Below are positions 24,976 through 37,788 of a DNA stretch of 64,000 bases, in pieces. Numbering within the stretch: the first letter of the stretch is position 1; every line of letters starts with the position of its first letter. The position numbers were made by a program, and so were the translations under genes. The DNA is taken from the NCBI RefSeq assembly GCF_958295425.1, contig NC_081149.1:18900753-18964752 (forward strand), given 5' to 3'. This DNA is from Solea solea (Eukaryota > Chordata > Actinopteri > Pleuronectiformes > Soleidae). Under the pieces are notes generated by a model, which worked only from the letters and a program-made list of their open reading frames with translations, was not told the origin of the DNA and searched no databases.

Positions 24976-25465
24976 ACTGGATGAGTTTAAATACCTGAGG
25001 GCAACCACCGCACAAGAGAGGTGAAGAAAAGAGGTGGAGTGGGTGGAGACGAGTGTCAGGGGTGATGTGTGACGGAAGGATAGCAGCAATAGTGAAAGGG
25101 GAGGTCTCCGAGACGGTAGTGAGACCAGCTGTGATGTATGGCTTGGAGACAGTGGTACCAGGATGGACAGGATTAGAAATGAGCGTGTTCCAGGGACAGC
25201 TCAGGTTGAACAGTTTGGAGATAAAGTAAGAGTTGAAAGAAGTCAAGGTTGAGATGGTTTGGTCGCATGCCAGAGAGATAGTGATGATATTGGAACAAAG
25301 GATGCTGAAGATTGAGCTGCCAGGCTGGAGGAGAAGAAGAAGACGGGACACAAAGAAGATCCATGGATGTCGTGAAGGAGGGACATGAGGGCAGTTGTTT
25401 TCACAGAAGAGGACAAAAGGGATAGGACAAGATAGATAGAGGCAGATGATCCACTGTGGCTTGAA
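24976..25465 (+). mobile_element. RTE-clade non-LTR retrotransposon, 3' end of ORF, decayed copy 1
   Basis: Conceptual + strand translation, with stops and frame breaks, gives the C-terminal signature of fish RTE-type LINE proteins in order: FKYL at 24985, RRVSGVMCDGRIAA near 25042, VVRPAVMYGLET at 25116, a RIRNE-like stretch near 25172, GTAQVEQFGDKV near 25194, ELPGWRRRRRRD near 25315 and an HEGS/REDM-like end near 25385. About 25 codons expected after GLET in the remembered consensus are missing. The reverse transcriptase core and endonuclease are absent, as in a 5'-truncated insertion. Clade is from memory; it may be Rex3-like. The minus-strand ORFs here are shadows. Confidence 0.8.
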
Positions 25466-27029
25466 GTTTATTCAAGACATGCTTGAGCATTACATACACA
25501 TGTTGTATGAGTTAATATATAAGACCAATATTCAGTCACATCATTCCAATCTAAATGCCAATGATCACAGAATTTGAAATAATGCTGGTAAGTCAAAACT
25601 ACTGTAGGTCATAGTGTAGAATCTGTGCCCAAGAAATTCAAAATCAAATGTGGAGAGAGTTTGGCAGAGATGGAATACAAATGTAACAAAAGACAATTGT
25701 GTATAGTGTGTCATGTAATTAATGTTGTATATTCATGCCCGAGTAGAGTCCTTCAACGCTAATACCGTCACACTGTCACAAGGCTGCAGTGTTGTTGGTG
25801 TCATAGAAAAACAAGCTGATTCATACTGATTGGATCAGAGCGGGGCCAGACGAGGTTCATTTGTACAGATGAGTGGATTCGTCATGCGATCTGTCGCCAT
25901 TAGTCAACCTTTACCCTAAACTTGTTGAGGAGGCCCTCTGATAAATTAATGAATGTATGATGAGGCTGCAATAAGACGCATCAGGCAGCCTCTCGTGTTT
26001 GCTTGTGCTAATGATCAGAGGCATTTGATGTGTGTTGTCAGTAATTACTCGACTTATTCAAGCACTGATAACATCCTTAATAACTTTGGTGAAAGATAAT
26101 AAAGAGGCCATCGAGCATGTGAGGTTTAAAGCCGTCGAACATGAGGGACAATAGTTCTGAGGAGAAATCTCCAGAGTGGAGAATCCCATTTAAATGTTTA
26201 AATGGTGTCTGGATAAACATGAACGTCGAGATGATGCGAGGATGCCGGAGCTGTAACTGAACCTGCAGCAGCAGTGATAAATAACCCCTCATCTGTTTAA
26301 TCTCCATGGCAGAAAAGTACAATCATCCACTTCCCCTGATTCCCATTGCGACCTCATGTCGGAGATTTTGTTCCGTTTGTCTTTGTTTGTCGTGTATGCG
26401 AGTATTCATGACCTCATCTCTGTAGTTTGAGTGACAAAGACAGCTTGCATTGTGTCAGCAGGTTATCTTTCTCAGACAGGCATTATAAAGGTACTGCATT
26501 TGTGTCTGTGTATTTCCTTTTTGCCTGTTTCACACAGATTCACACAGATATGCTTCCCTGCACCTCTTCTATATTTATATTGAGCAGTTTTGTCTGTCTC
26601 GCTCTCTCTCCCCTCTCGCTGTGTGTTTGCGACTCATTTTATTTGGCATGTGCTCGTGATATCAGAGTCAGAGGGATCCTAGCTCTGACGTATGAAGTGG
26701 CCTGTTTTGTGTGCATTACTCCTCAAAGCGTCACTTTACACGCCTGTCTTTCAGGTCTTAATTGCAAAGCAGCAGATGGGCATCTCTGCAATTGAAGGGG
26801 AAACTGAGCATTCTGGTGGAGATGAGCACAAAGTCCCGAACAATAAAGAAAGAAGCATTAATCATCTTTTTAGTCCCACATGGAGGACTTGCTGTTACAG
26901 GGGCAGAGAAATTAATATATACAATGTAAACAAAACATGTGTTTCTCCAAAGTGACTGAGAAATAACTTCACTGCATAGTCATTATAGCATTGCTAAAAC
27001 AACAAATCTAAAGGTGGCATAATACTTCT
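25466..27029. other. Intronic sequence, no gene recognised
   Basis: No coding similarity or clear repeat boundary was noticed. The ORFs at 26427-26795 and 26692-26955 are unsupported. Confidence 0.6.
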
Positions 27030-27345
27030 CCGTCGTCGTCTTCCACCGACCCGGGCCGCGGATAACCTCCTCAGCTGGCTCCTCTTGACATGGAGGAGCA
27101 GCGGGTCTACTCTGAGCCTCTTCCTCACCCTATTTCTAAGGCTGAGCCTTTGCCCTCCGACTTAGCCCCCCTCTTCACCACAACAGACCAGTTGAGGTTC
27201 CGCATCACTGCAGACGCCGCCCCCAATCCGCCTGCCGATCTCCCGTCCCCCGAGATACTTAAAGTCCTCCACTTGAGGCAGAACCTCTCCCCTGGCCCAG
27301 AGTCGCCACTCCACCAGTCACTCTCATTTGTGAACCTCCCCAGAA
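27030..27345 (-). mobile_element. Rex/L2-like non-LTR retrotransposon fragment, minus strand, frameshifted
   Basis: The reverse complement reads in shifting frames as the C-terminal part of a common fish LINE protein: VLPQVEDFKYLG, then a REI-RRIG stretch, ASAVMRNLNWSVVVKRG, then LRNRVRKRLRVDPLLLHVKR and SQLRRL. Several segments between these blocks are deleted. The + strand ORF at 27090-27389 is an antisense shadow. Its relatively high GC comes from the element. Assignment between the Rex/Babar and L2 lineages is uncertain. Confidence 0.75.
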
Positions 27346-27714
27346 ATCAGAATAAAAAAATGCTCCATGCTTGCCAATCAGCAGATTAATGTTAAAATGA
27401 ACAACTTTAGTTCTGAATTGTTTGTTGTTTTTGTTTTGTTTATACAACATCACTTTTCAGAATAGGTGAAGTAGTGTGTCATTTGTTTCTACACTACATT
27501 ATTTACTCAATGACTGCGTCTATTAAACTATTAACCTTTTTAATGGGATTTTTTTAGATTCAGAAAAAAGTCTCTCCTGTGTTACAGATAATTGTTATTA
27601 TTTAGAATAGTGTGTTGTATGTGAGGAGTAAACTACAGTACATGCACTTCACTGTGGCGTTGTTTTTATGTAGAGAGAGAGAGGAACCATGGGCACACAG
27701 GTTGTTTAGTTTAG

Positions 27715-27718
<4 letters not shown>

Positions 27719-27745
<27 letters not shown>
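27719..27745. repeat. (GT)n microsatellite
   Basis: About 13 GT units. Confidence 0.95.
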
Positions 27746-29020
27746 GCGTGAGATTCATCACCGGGCTCATTGTTTTCAAGGCTGCTTTGCGAATGACCTG
27801 GAACTAATCGCGCTGAGCTTCGTGTGTAAACATGAGCTTTATGTGCTTACAGGAGTGGATGTGTGCATAGTCGACTGTACGTGTGTATTTGTGCGAACAC
27901 GCAGACGAGTAAATGTACATGAAGACGCCCCGATGTGTATTTCAGGCACACTTACCTTCTCTTGCTCTGGGCTCTGAACACCCCAGAGAGAAGGATTTCT
28001 TCAAATTTGGTGTGTTTGTGCTGCAGGCTGTATGTATGAGAGCCTGGTGTTCGTGGAATGATGGATGCCACCAGCGTTATGAGCCAAAAACACTGTGATT
28101 GGCACTGTCACATCAACCTCAACTAGTCCTGTAGGTCTGTGCAAATGATTCAAATCAAAATTGCAGTTAGAAACAACACAAATACATACTTGTATGCTAC
28201 AATATTATAAAAGTATATATTTTAAAGGTGTCTAATGTCAGGAGAGTATTTGATTAGATACAGCAGAACATGCTTTTTTTTCTGTTGTTGCCACTCTCAG
28301 CAAGAAAGAGAATATTTCCAATTATAAAACAACGGACATCCTGTTTTCTTTAAAGGGGAAAAATTAAAGAGGGACAAAGTCTCTGCACCAAAACCTCAGT
28401 GAAAAATCAGTGTGTTGTCATCAACAAGCTCCATTAGCCAACCAGGTTTTATTATACAATAAATCATGTGCCATGGTTTCATTTCAAATGTGTTTGTAAA
28501 ATGGCCCCAATCTGATGTCCTGAGGAGAGCTGCCGACAGACACCGGCCAGTAATCACGTGGAAGGCTCTACAGCTTGAGATCAGGATTGGGACGTCATCT
28601 ATAGCTTTGGTTCGATTTTTGCCCGGTGTGTAAGACGCGCTGAATCAAAATTAGAATCGTGAGTCAGTGGAGTGGAGGCAGGAAGACATGATTTAATGTG
28701 TTCTCCCCTCAATATCTGTAGACACAGAAGGAACGTCTGAACAATATCTCGCCTCAGTCTCTGCATTATATCTTTTCACTTTTTCGAGAGCTGTCAGTCA
28801 AGCTCCCTGGAGTGACACTGCCCCACAGATTGGCCCTCTTGCCTGTGTGGGCAGACTTTTGGCAGCTGTCGCCATGGCTACGCATCATGTTGATGACTAT
28901 TTTGAAGACAAAAAAAAAACACTGCTGCTTCACTTTCTCCAAGTATATCCATGTTAAATGAATGATGCTTAGTTTCCTTTTCTTTCTCGCGTTAGATAAG
29001 GAAACATAATGATGGTGGCA

Positions 29021-29044
29021 TGTGTATGTGTGTGTGTGTGTGTG
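29021..29044. repeat. (TG)n microsatellite
   Basis: Short TG array with one TA step. Confidence 0.85.
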
Positions 29045-29996
29045 CAGCAGGTGGCAGGTGACGAGCAAACTGGCACAAGTGTGGAAAGATAAACAGCTTA
29101 GAGAGAGAAGGGATGACGGGAGGAGGAGAAAAGAGAAGACGGATGGACAACACAAAAAAACGAAGTTGAGAAACTGAGGAAGCGAATGAAACGTGGGATA
29201 GAAAACAGACGAGGGAGGTCAGAGAATGTGGACAGGAAGCTCAAAGTCCAGGCAAGAACAAGGAGAGGAGGGGAGAACGAAAAGGATAAACAGGATAAAG
29301 AGAAATATCAGGACAGAGAGAGGGGTGATGGAGGAGCGGAGCTGCAAGAGACAAGCAGGAGAAGTAAAAAAAAAAGGACAGAACAATTTAAATCCATTTT
29401 TACAACAGGAGGAGTATAATCTATTTTTGCACTTTCTGTCAGTGTTTGTGTGTGTGTACTTAAACACGGTGCTCTTGTCTGACAACTGGACATTGGCGTT
29501 CTGGCAATCACAATTCTGAGTTAGCATTGTGCACCTCTCTGCTCTCTCTGAATATGCTATGCTTTGTATTTGCTTCTTCCTCTGCTAGTTAAAGGTTCCT
29601 GCAGTGAAGATGCAGTGGCTTAGTCATCGTCCTCCCTAGTACTGGACACACAACTGCTCTGAGCCCCCCTTTATTGTCTGTGAAGAATCTGCAGCTGAAT
29701 AAGGTTATGCTCCTTTTGCTGCATTTGCATATGCACAATATTTGATAATAACACCAGTTACTGACTTTAAATACAAATGTGTTCCTTTTTCTCTCATCAT
29801 TGACCTTCGTGTCCCAGTTTTTGACCCGGACTGACTTCCAGGTTGACTTGTTGGCATAATGTGTGCATGCAGAAGTTTCACCTGCAGGGAAATCAAGTTC
29901 AGTCAAAGTGGACTTGTCACTGTCGATGGCTATAAAGTAAAAATGTGGAAAGACAGAGTCAGCTTGTATAAATACAGAAGGGAGATCCCAATGATT

Positions 29997-31430
29997 CAGA
30001 CCTGGTATTAACATCTGTCCTGTGTGATCCAATCAAGATTGCTCAGGTCTAAAAGGCCCTGACGTGTCCTGAGTGTGTCCTCAGAACACAGAAACCACAT
30101 TGGGAGTTGATTTTAGGACACGTGTCCACATTTATGAGAGACATGAACACAATCTGCTCTGAGCTGGTGTCAACTTAACAGCTGTAGGTTCAGGTTTTTG
30201 TTTTTTTTTTAATCAGTGTTCATACGGTAATTTGCAGCTACTGCCACAGATCACTGGTTTCTTTTTCTAATGGCTTAAACTTCACATTAGCAGTGTGGAA
30301 AATCACTTTGAATCACTCAAGCTCCTTTTTTTTTCTGACACTTACTTATCCAAATCAGACATGTGTACAGTCAGTTTCATTAAAAACAACATTTGAGTAC
30401 TTGCAAACAGTCAGGACGTCAGTGAGGAAAAGGCTCATATGTGGTCCAAGGACATGCAGGTAGGAGACATCTTAACACCAGGTGTGAACAGTCCTACATA
30501 TGGCTTTCTGCGTGGATCAGTGGGAGCAGATGTTAGTACGAGGCATGAACAGAGCCACCAAAAGCATGTTCAGAGGTGGTCTGAGGATGCATGCGGTCAA
30601 ACTCTTGAGCATGCGTGAACACGGGCTGTCCTCAGGAAACATGAGAGACCGCCTTCTCAGCTGAAGTCCTCGGTCCCTCTTGCAGTTTTACTTCAGTCAG
30701 GTGCCCATTTGTGGATTTAGTCGTAGCAAGTGCCACACTATTAACAGTCAGTAAATGTAATTCGGTTGTCATGTAAACACGTTAGTCCGACTAACATACC
30801 TGAATGATGCGCTTCATAGTCCGATTACTCCTGCATGTATAAGCTTAGTAACTTGAAGTAGAAGGAGACTACGTATAAACTGCAGGACTGTTGCGGCTTC
30901 TTTCTTCGGACAACACAACAACCACAGGAGCCATGCTCCATCTCATTTGTGTCACGATGAACACGTACAGCAGGTATGAAACATACAGAACCACAGCGCT
31001 CGCTGTTTGTTTCCCTGTGACATAAAGGTCAACAGGAAACTGGTTTGACACGCACTAGCTTATAGAGAGATACAGCGCCACCCGTGGAGGCGGAGTCAGA
31101 CGTACAAGGCCGATAAATCTACTTTCTCCTCTGCATGTATACTCGGAATCTTGTTTATCGTGAGTGGTAACGTGAGCAAAGCAACAACACGAGACAAGCT
31201 TTGATCGACTAGAGCTGCTCCTTCCTCTCTCTGTGTCACTTGTGAGACAGACGCACACAAACACGGTAACATTAGACACATCTGTACACTCTCACACTCT
31301 CTTGTTATAACATCATTTTGCTGGAGCAAACCGACATGAAATCAATGTGTATTTGAAAACAAAGCCCGCGTTAGGGTCCAATCTGTGGTCACAGGAGACA
31401 CATCCAGAACAGACGTTAATACCAGGTCTG
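29997..31430. mobile_element. Inverted-repeat-bounded composite with 'CAGACCTGGTATTAAC' ends
   Basis: The first 26 bases (CAGACCTGGTATTAAC then ATCTGTCCTG) match the reverse complement of the last 26 (31405-31430) at 24 of 26 positions. Two further right-end-like sequences occur inside, at 30461-30491 (ATCTTAACACCAGGTGTGAA) and 30525-30552 (AGATGTTAGTACGAGGCATG). A separate hAT-like element (30745-31155) is nested in the right half. No ORF for a transposase is seen, and no target duplication is evident. The superfamily is unknown to me. Confidence 0.6.
30745..31155 (+). mobile_element. hAT-like non-autonomous element, 'TTACATGCA' family, copy D (right end truncated), nested
   Basis: It carries TAATTCGGTTGTCATGTAAA, the palindrome TTAGTCCGACTAA (30782-30794), ATAGTCCGATTACTCCTGCA, ACAGCGCCACCCGTGGAGGC and GCATGTATACTCGG, collinear with copy E. 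The right terminal inverted repeat is missing. It lies inside the inverted-repeat composite at 29997-31430. Confidence 0.7.
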
Positions 31431-32366
31431 ACTGACACACACACACACATCTGATAGGTTTCTCAAGATGTGAGGAATGACCTGAATAGGTGATAATGTA
31501 TTTCTTTTCTGTGGAGGAGGAGCTGCGATGGGGAGGTGGGCACAGGCCTCCCCGGAGACCTTCTTTGTGCTGGGGTTAGTCTTTGTCAGCTGACCCTTGC
31601 CGATTACTTGAGCTCCTCTTCTTGATCTTGTCTTTAACATGGTATTTAGTATTCATCTATGTTTTTAGGTCATATGGTCTTGTTGTGTTTGCTGTTTACT
31701 GGCTACGCTGCCATTCCTAATGAGCTTTTTCCTCTTGTTTGTGTGTGTGAGAGAGTGTGAGAGAGAGCGAGGTTGTACTGCATGTCTGTCGGTAAGTTCC
31801 TGCTGTTCTGAGCCGCTTCCCCACAGTCAAGCTCCACATGAATAACACAGCAGCCGTCGTTGCGCTGCTGATCACATTACTGTCTAAAAAGACGGCCGGA
31901 ATGACAAATACATGGTTAGAAAAAGACAGGTATGATTTCAAACTGATAGCTTTACATTTTTACAAAACCGTGTTTTCGGAGGCAATCACAATTGTCTGCA
32001 GGACAACACATTCAAGACCTCTGTAATACTAATAACTCTGATGACCAGACCAGCTCGTAAATAAGGTTGTGAATATGTTAGGAAAGATGCACAACTGTGT
32101 GCATGTGTGTGGGTTATAGTTTAAAAGAGTTATGCAGTGATGGATGAATAAATAATGTATGGAAAACCCATCAGAATCCAGCACTGTGTTGTCATGGCAA
32201 TGCAGACAGCACAGTGTGTCTGTGTGAGTGTGTGTGTGTGTGTGTGTGTAAGAGAAAGAGGGAGAGGTTGTGTAGATGTGATATTCACTGCAATATTTAA
32301 AAAAAAATTATAGGCCTATGCAACTTTGATCCTGCCAATGACAACAAGGAATGGCTTTACCATGTG
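31431..32366. other. Intronic sequence, no gene recognised
   Basis: Only a short TG array and purine-rich GAGAGAG patches are seen. Confidence 0.6.
32219..32249. repeat. (TG)n microsatellite
   Basis: TG array with one GA interruption. Confidence 0.9.
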
Positions 32367-32374
32367 AATACATC

Positions 32375-32700
32375 TAGAGCTGCAACTAACGATTATTTTA
32401 ATAATCAATTAATCTGTCGATTATTTTCTCGATTAATCTTTTGGTCCATAAAATATCAGAAAACCTTAAAAAAATGTTGATCTGTGTTCGTCAAACCTGG
32501 AAATGATGATGTTCATGTTCTTGGTTTTGTCCACAAACCAAAATGATTAACTTTTAATGATTTCTTTGTTATCCAGAGCAAAGAAATGAAGAAATGATTG
32601 ACATTTAAGAAGATTAAACAATCGGAAATCTTGTTTTAATCATGAAAAAAACAAAATAGCTGTCGATTCATTGATTAATCGATTAATTGTTTCAGCTCTA
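32375..32700 (+). mobile_element. hAT-like non-autonomous element, 'GCTGCAACTAA' family, copy 2, intact ends and target duplication
   Basis: This 326-bp element has terminal inverted repeats TAGAGCTGCAAC (left) and TAGAGCTGAAAC (reverse complement of right). It is flanked by a perfect 8-bp duplication AATACATC (32367-32374 and 32701-32708), the hAT hallmark. Sub-terminal sequence is rich in CGATTAAT and ATTAATCG. There is no coding capacity, so movement would have depended on a transposase from elsewhere. It is the best preserved of three copies in the window. Confidence 0.9.
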
Positions 32701-32797
32701 AATACATCAGACTAAAAGACAATACCTTATTTGTGATTTTAGGGTTCCTTCAAGTGCTACATGTGTAGCTCTGTGTTTGTTGTGTTGTTGATCTTTC

Positions 32798-32801
<4 letters not shown>

Positions 32802-32832
<31 letters not shown>
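32802..32832. repeat. (TG)n microsatellite
   Basis: About 15 TG units. Confidence 0.95.
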
Positions 32833-32835
<3 letters not shown>

Positions 32836-33020
32836 AGAATAAGAAATGCTTTTATGGCAGTACTGTGTAATGGATGTAGCCTAATACTTAACTGCATTTC
32901 CTTAGAGACCTGGAAACTGCAGCCTCCTCTTTCTTCCTCTCTGCTCTGCAGCACGTGCCCCTGCTTTGTCTCCAAAATAGGCCTGTATGCACAGGAGAGT
33001 GTACGTGTGAGTGCGTGAAT

Positions 33021-33048
33021 GTGTGTGTGTGTGTTTGTGTGTGTGTGC
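33021..33048. repeat. (GT)n microsatellite, interrupted
   Basis: GT array broken by one TTT step. Confidence 0.85.
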
Positions 33049-33690
33049 ATGAGGCAGAGCGAGGGAATGAGTGAGAAAGAGAGACACAGATATGTCTAGT
33101 GACGTAGATGAAGAAAGGAAGTTGCAGCAACCTAGTTTTAAGGCAGAGCGGCGATTAAAGGGTTGATAGTGACGTATAGTGCCGGGCGAATTGAAAGTGC
33201 ACGTTGTGTGTTACAATTTGAGTGCGTGTTTGTTTGTGTGTGGGTGACAGAGAGAGAGAGAGACAGAACACGACTGGGTGACGGAGAAAGAGAGAGAGGT
33301 CTAGGACAGTGGGATTCTCTCTTAGTAAAGACGCTCATACTAGAAACTCTACCTGGTTACTAGGCAACAGGATGGCACTGCTGCACATTGAAACATTGTG
33401 GATGGGTTTGTCAGTCTACTGTGTGTTTGTGTGCGCATTGGTGCCAGAGTGCTGAGTCAAAAAAAACTATATTATTGATGAGTAATTAAAAAAGAATTGT
33501 GACACAGAACTGGATGGAGGGGTAATATGTGCATTTCAGTGTTTCAATGTACCCTCCTGTGTGACCCATAGTGCAGCAGCCTCAAAAATGATCAAAATCA
33601 TAGTTATTGCATGACCCAGGTTGCGCTGCACAGCTCGGGCGGGAACTCACTCTGCAATCATCACTTTTCGAGAAAATGGTGGAGTGGGGG

Positions 33691-33720
33691 CAGCAGCAGC
33701 AGCAGCAGCAGCGGCGGCGC
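33691..33720. repeat. (CAG)n/(CGG)n triplet run
   Basis: Seven CAG units are followed by three CGG-like units in an otherwise non-repetitive stretch. There is no coding support. Confidence 0.85.
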
Positions 33721-35614
33721 ACGAATGGCTGCACAAAACAAAGATGATAGTGTAAAAAGCTAAGAGACGGAGTGAGTTGACCCACTCTTCATGCTCAACC
33801 ACTGGTCATGTCACATTAGTTTTGAGTGATTTCATACGCATTGGATGATGTAACTCACATACAACTGATCAAACGGAGCTGACGGAGAACTCGCAAAGAG
33901 ACATGGAATGATGTCGCATCTGTTTGCTGTTTTTTTTTAGGCTTCTTCAATGTGCTTCTTTAAAAATGTCTTTTTTAAATCTGTCCTGTCAGTGTGTGTG
34001 TGTATAAGGGTTGTCAGTAGATGGGGTGACGAATTACAGCAAGTCAAGCTTTCAAATTATATAAGGCAGCTTGAAATACAAGATGCATGTATAAAAAAAT
34101 CCATGCAGAGGAGAGTCTTAATGGGCATCATGTAAAGACTAAGTTTAAAGTGAGTTTATGTTAATTCATAACGTTTCCTTTAGTGTGTATTCAGTCAGTG
34201 ATCTCGACTGTGACTTGAACATTAACCAAGATTTCAAAGTGGCCATCGAATGTATTGTGTTGTATGATTTGATTGATTTCAAACACAGTCAGTGCATGAT
34301 TTTTGAAAATGCAGGTCAAGGGAAGACATCTAAATCACGAGTGGAACGGTTTTATATTTTTTGCACTATAGAAATACCATCCATCAGCATCTGAACTATC
34401 GCTTAATAATCCAGCATTTACAGATTTGTCTTTGTCAGATATATTTAAGCACATGTCATGTGATCATGCAAAAACTGAAAGAATGGAGCAGCTTGATTTG
34501 GCTCTTTGTAACAATCTTAAATCAAAGTGATGTGAGAGTTTTTTTAACGGCGAGCATTTAAACATGCTTTTCATGTATTTGGCAAAAAAAAAAAGTTAAT
34601 GTTCTAGGTAAGAATATAAACTGTTCACTGTCAAATCTTAAAAGAATAGATTTTTCTTGTCACTAAAAAAACAAACACTGAAAGATAAACACCCCCATTG
34701 CTTTAGTGATGGCTTTTGCCCTGTCTGACTTCTCACCGAGTGGCTGTTTAAATACCTGACTCTCCTCACTTGTCACACTTGGGGCGATGTCTCCTTAGAT
34801 GAGTTCAAGTGTTGCCGCTAGCGTAAGCAACATGTGTTGCACAGTGCTCGCGTTGCCGCTTTTTTTTTTTTTTACCGCTGTCACCATGGATAACCCGAAA
34901 TCCGAAATGCTCCCAAACCGAAGAATGAAGCGATGCTGCTGGCGCATCCTCTACCTCCAGCCCTCCTCTTGTGTCCTTTCTCTCCATTTCTACAACTGAC
35001 CCTCACCACTCCACACTCTTCCCTGTTTATCCTGAGCTTTACATCCATCCGTCTGTCCCAAACGTTATCTGCGTCACTACCCTACATGCCTCTGTGCATT
35101 GGCTGTTACGTCATGAATGGAATGACCGAAAGGTACACACGTGCCCCAAACTATTCTATAATAGTAGTAAACATTATTTGTTTGTGCCCTTAGTCCACAG
35201 CACTGCGACAGTGCTGGAGGTTAAGCTGAATGCATCTATTATCATTATGCTAAGTAGAGTTTAAAACAAACAAACAAATAAATAATAATAACACTGTCTT
35301 GGCTTTAAATCAGTCCTAGCAGTGCCATGCCCGAGCTGGAACATTTGCACGTGGGGAGGTGATCAGTGTCTCGTTTCCCACAAAGAAGCACCACGAGATG
35401 TGTTTTTGACTCTGATTGCACTTGCACCAGCTGAGACTTTGTTTCAACTCGACATTTTCAGTGTGCAAGCTGGATGTTGTTTACTGAAGCAAAGGGGATT
35501 GTGAAAATAGTAAAACAAAATGTGCAAAAGTGTTTTAATCATTTTGTGGCGCAGTGGTTTGAGTTGAAACCAGGAACCATACATCAGTATGACAAAACCA
35601 ATAATCAATGAACC

Positions 35615-35678
35615 GTCTTCCCTGTAAATAATCTATTGTTATTATTGTCTTCCCTGTAAATAATCTATTGTTATTATT
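35615..35678. repeat. Perfect 32-bp tandem duplication
   Basis: Two identical units, 35615-35646 and 35647-35678, each begin GTCTTCCCTGTAAATAATC. Perfect identity suggests a recent slippage event. Confidence 0.95.
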
Positions 35679-37530
35679 GCTATTTTCTGGATCGAACTTA
35701 TCATTGTTTGTCTGAACTCAAAGACATTCACAAACACACAGGCGGTGAGTCAATGCGGATGCGTTCATCTTCAGAGACAACATTAATTGTCTCTTGGAAG
35801 GAAGGCATCTTTATTAACAGCATTTCGTACTTACTGCTGTATGTATGTGTGTGCGTGTGTGTGTGTGATGGGGGGGGCTGCTGTTTAATATCCATTAGGT
35901 TTAAATGAGGGAATGCTGCTGCTCTCACTTGCCCTTGAATGCTTTCTAATGGAGCACTAATATCACTGACCAAACACACATTAAAAGCTGCACCACACAC
36001 ACACTGTCATTAGGACTGTGCATTGACTTCCATTTATTTCCGACAGCCTTACCGTATCCTTAACCTAACAACAATTCATCATCAATCTCATTACGACCGG
36101 GCTTCGGTCTCCATGAGGACTACTGGTTCTGAAAATGTCAGCGTTTTTATCACAAAAGGTCCTAAAGATTAACAACAACAACAACAACATGTGTATACGC
36201 AGCCTTTTGTGCAAGATGCCTCTTGTGTGTTAAACAGATTTTGGCTGAATTGGCTTTAAAATGGTCTTAGAACAACAGCGACTAAACGGCATCAACACTC
36301 CTGTGCTCTGGGCTATTGAAACAACCAGTGTCATATGGAAGAAGAGCAATGCAGACAAAGAAGAACAAACTCTTCACACCTAATCACTTCCTGCAGTTGC
36401 TCATGTAAATGTGGGTAAAATAGGACATGAAACTTAACAACTAAAGCCAACACTCATCGAAAAAACACCTTTAAGATGATGTACGCTCTTAAATATTTAA
36501 GAGAAAGACACTAACAATGTGAGAGTGCAGCTGACTTTGCCCTCCCCTTCATCTTGGTGCAGGAATTCACATTCCGATCCATGTTTACGCAGTGTGACCA
36601 TAACGGCCATACTTGGCGACGCTTACACTTTGCTGAGGAAGATGTAATGCGTACGCGTTTATGTCGTCGCGTTTGATTCGAGTTCATTGGAGACATATCA
36701 AGGAGTCGGATATGATTCTTGGCGAAGCATCACTGAAAGCCTCGTGCTCAAAATCTGCTTCATATTGGTTTATCATTGATCTAAAAATACCTACGTGGAG
36801 CAGAATTTCTTTTTTTTACCTGTATCTGCACTCTGTTAAAGATTATGGAGGGCCCAATTTTTAGCTGCATAATCTTTTTTTTTCATTCTCTGTTTTGTGA
36901 TAAATGTGCAGGTCAGAGGTTCCTGGCACAAAACAGTAGAGCGTTAGAAAGTAAAGATGCCCTGCAGAGACCCAGGATGTGTTGACTTTGTTGCAAAGTG
37001 CTCCATTTGTCCAGGAAGTGAGTCACTCCATTCATTTCTTTGCTTACTCATTTCTTTATCTATTGAAAGTTGGGGGTCATTAGGCAGGATGCTACAAGCA
37101 GTGGAGCTGCGGAGCTGTCAAGAGCTAAGAGGGCAACTGAGGTAAAAATGGTGTGAGTTTCCTCTGACATCCTTCAAGTTTAGCGTTTCTCCAGTGCAAA
37201 ATGTTACCGTGTTAAATGGAGGACAGCAGTGGGAAATGTCTACAATGTGACGGCCAGACAAGGAGTGGGAAATGCCACACTTTGCTTGACTTTTGAAATT
37301 AAAGTGGGATTAATCACTCTCACCAAATGAAGGGACCAAGAAAATATTGGTCCTTTATTTTTCTGATGGACGGGCTGGTGTTGGTGTGTATACTTGTGGG
37401 CAGTGTAAGGTCTGTTGGCCTTCATACATAATGTAGCAGGACAGTTTGTAATGCGCTGGTGTGATAATCAGCATTTCTCTCTGTGTTTACCTGTGTGTGT
37501 CCATTAGCACTCTGTTACGGTATCCAGTGG

Positions 37531-37554
37531 TGTGTGTGTGTGTGTGTGTGTGTG
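37531..37554. repeat. (TG)n microsatellite
   Basis: Twelve TG units. Confidence 0.95.
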
Positions 37555-37762
37555 CATTTGTGAATGCCATAGTGCACTGCAGGCAGAGGAGTGCAAACAT
37601 GAGTGTGTGTGACAGACCTCCCACGCGCCAAGCTCTGATCTCGTTTGTTCTGGTTGGCAGCCTTGTGTCGGCATGGCGATGGACGCTGGACAGCCCCTTC
37701 CTCGCTGAGCTCCGGGCGCAGAGACTAACGAGATGCTGTGCTAGCGAACAGATCAGAGCATG

Positions 37763-37788
37763 GTGTGTGTGTGTGTGTGTTTGTGTGG
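37763..37788. repeat. (GT)n microsatellite
   Basis: GT array with one TTT interruption. Confidence 0.85.

Larger units (their letters stand above)
27346..29996. other. Intronic sequence, no gene recognised
   Basis: The stretch holds two TG arrays and a purine-rich tract (29090-29420) that produces charged spurious ORFs. Confidence 0.6.

Noticed and set aside
24941..25351. 136-codon minus-strand ORF
   Set aside because: Shadow of the + strand RTE fragment, which has clear protein-level landmarks.
27090..27389. 99-codon + strand ORF with Pro-rich sequence
   Set aside because: Antisense of the minus-strand Rex/L2-like LINE fragment.
36050..36080. U12-like branch string TATCCTTAACC followed by AC
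   Set aside because: The sequence after the AC does not encode the expected continuation of the channel (W-F-E and IS1).
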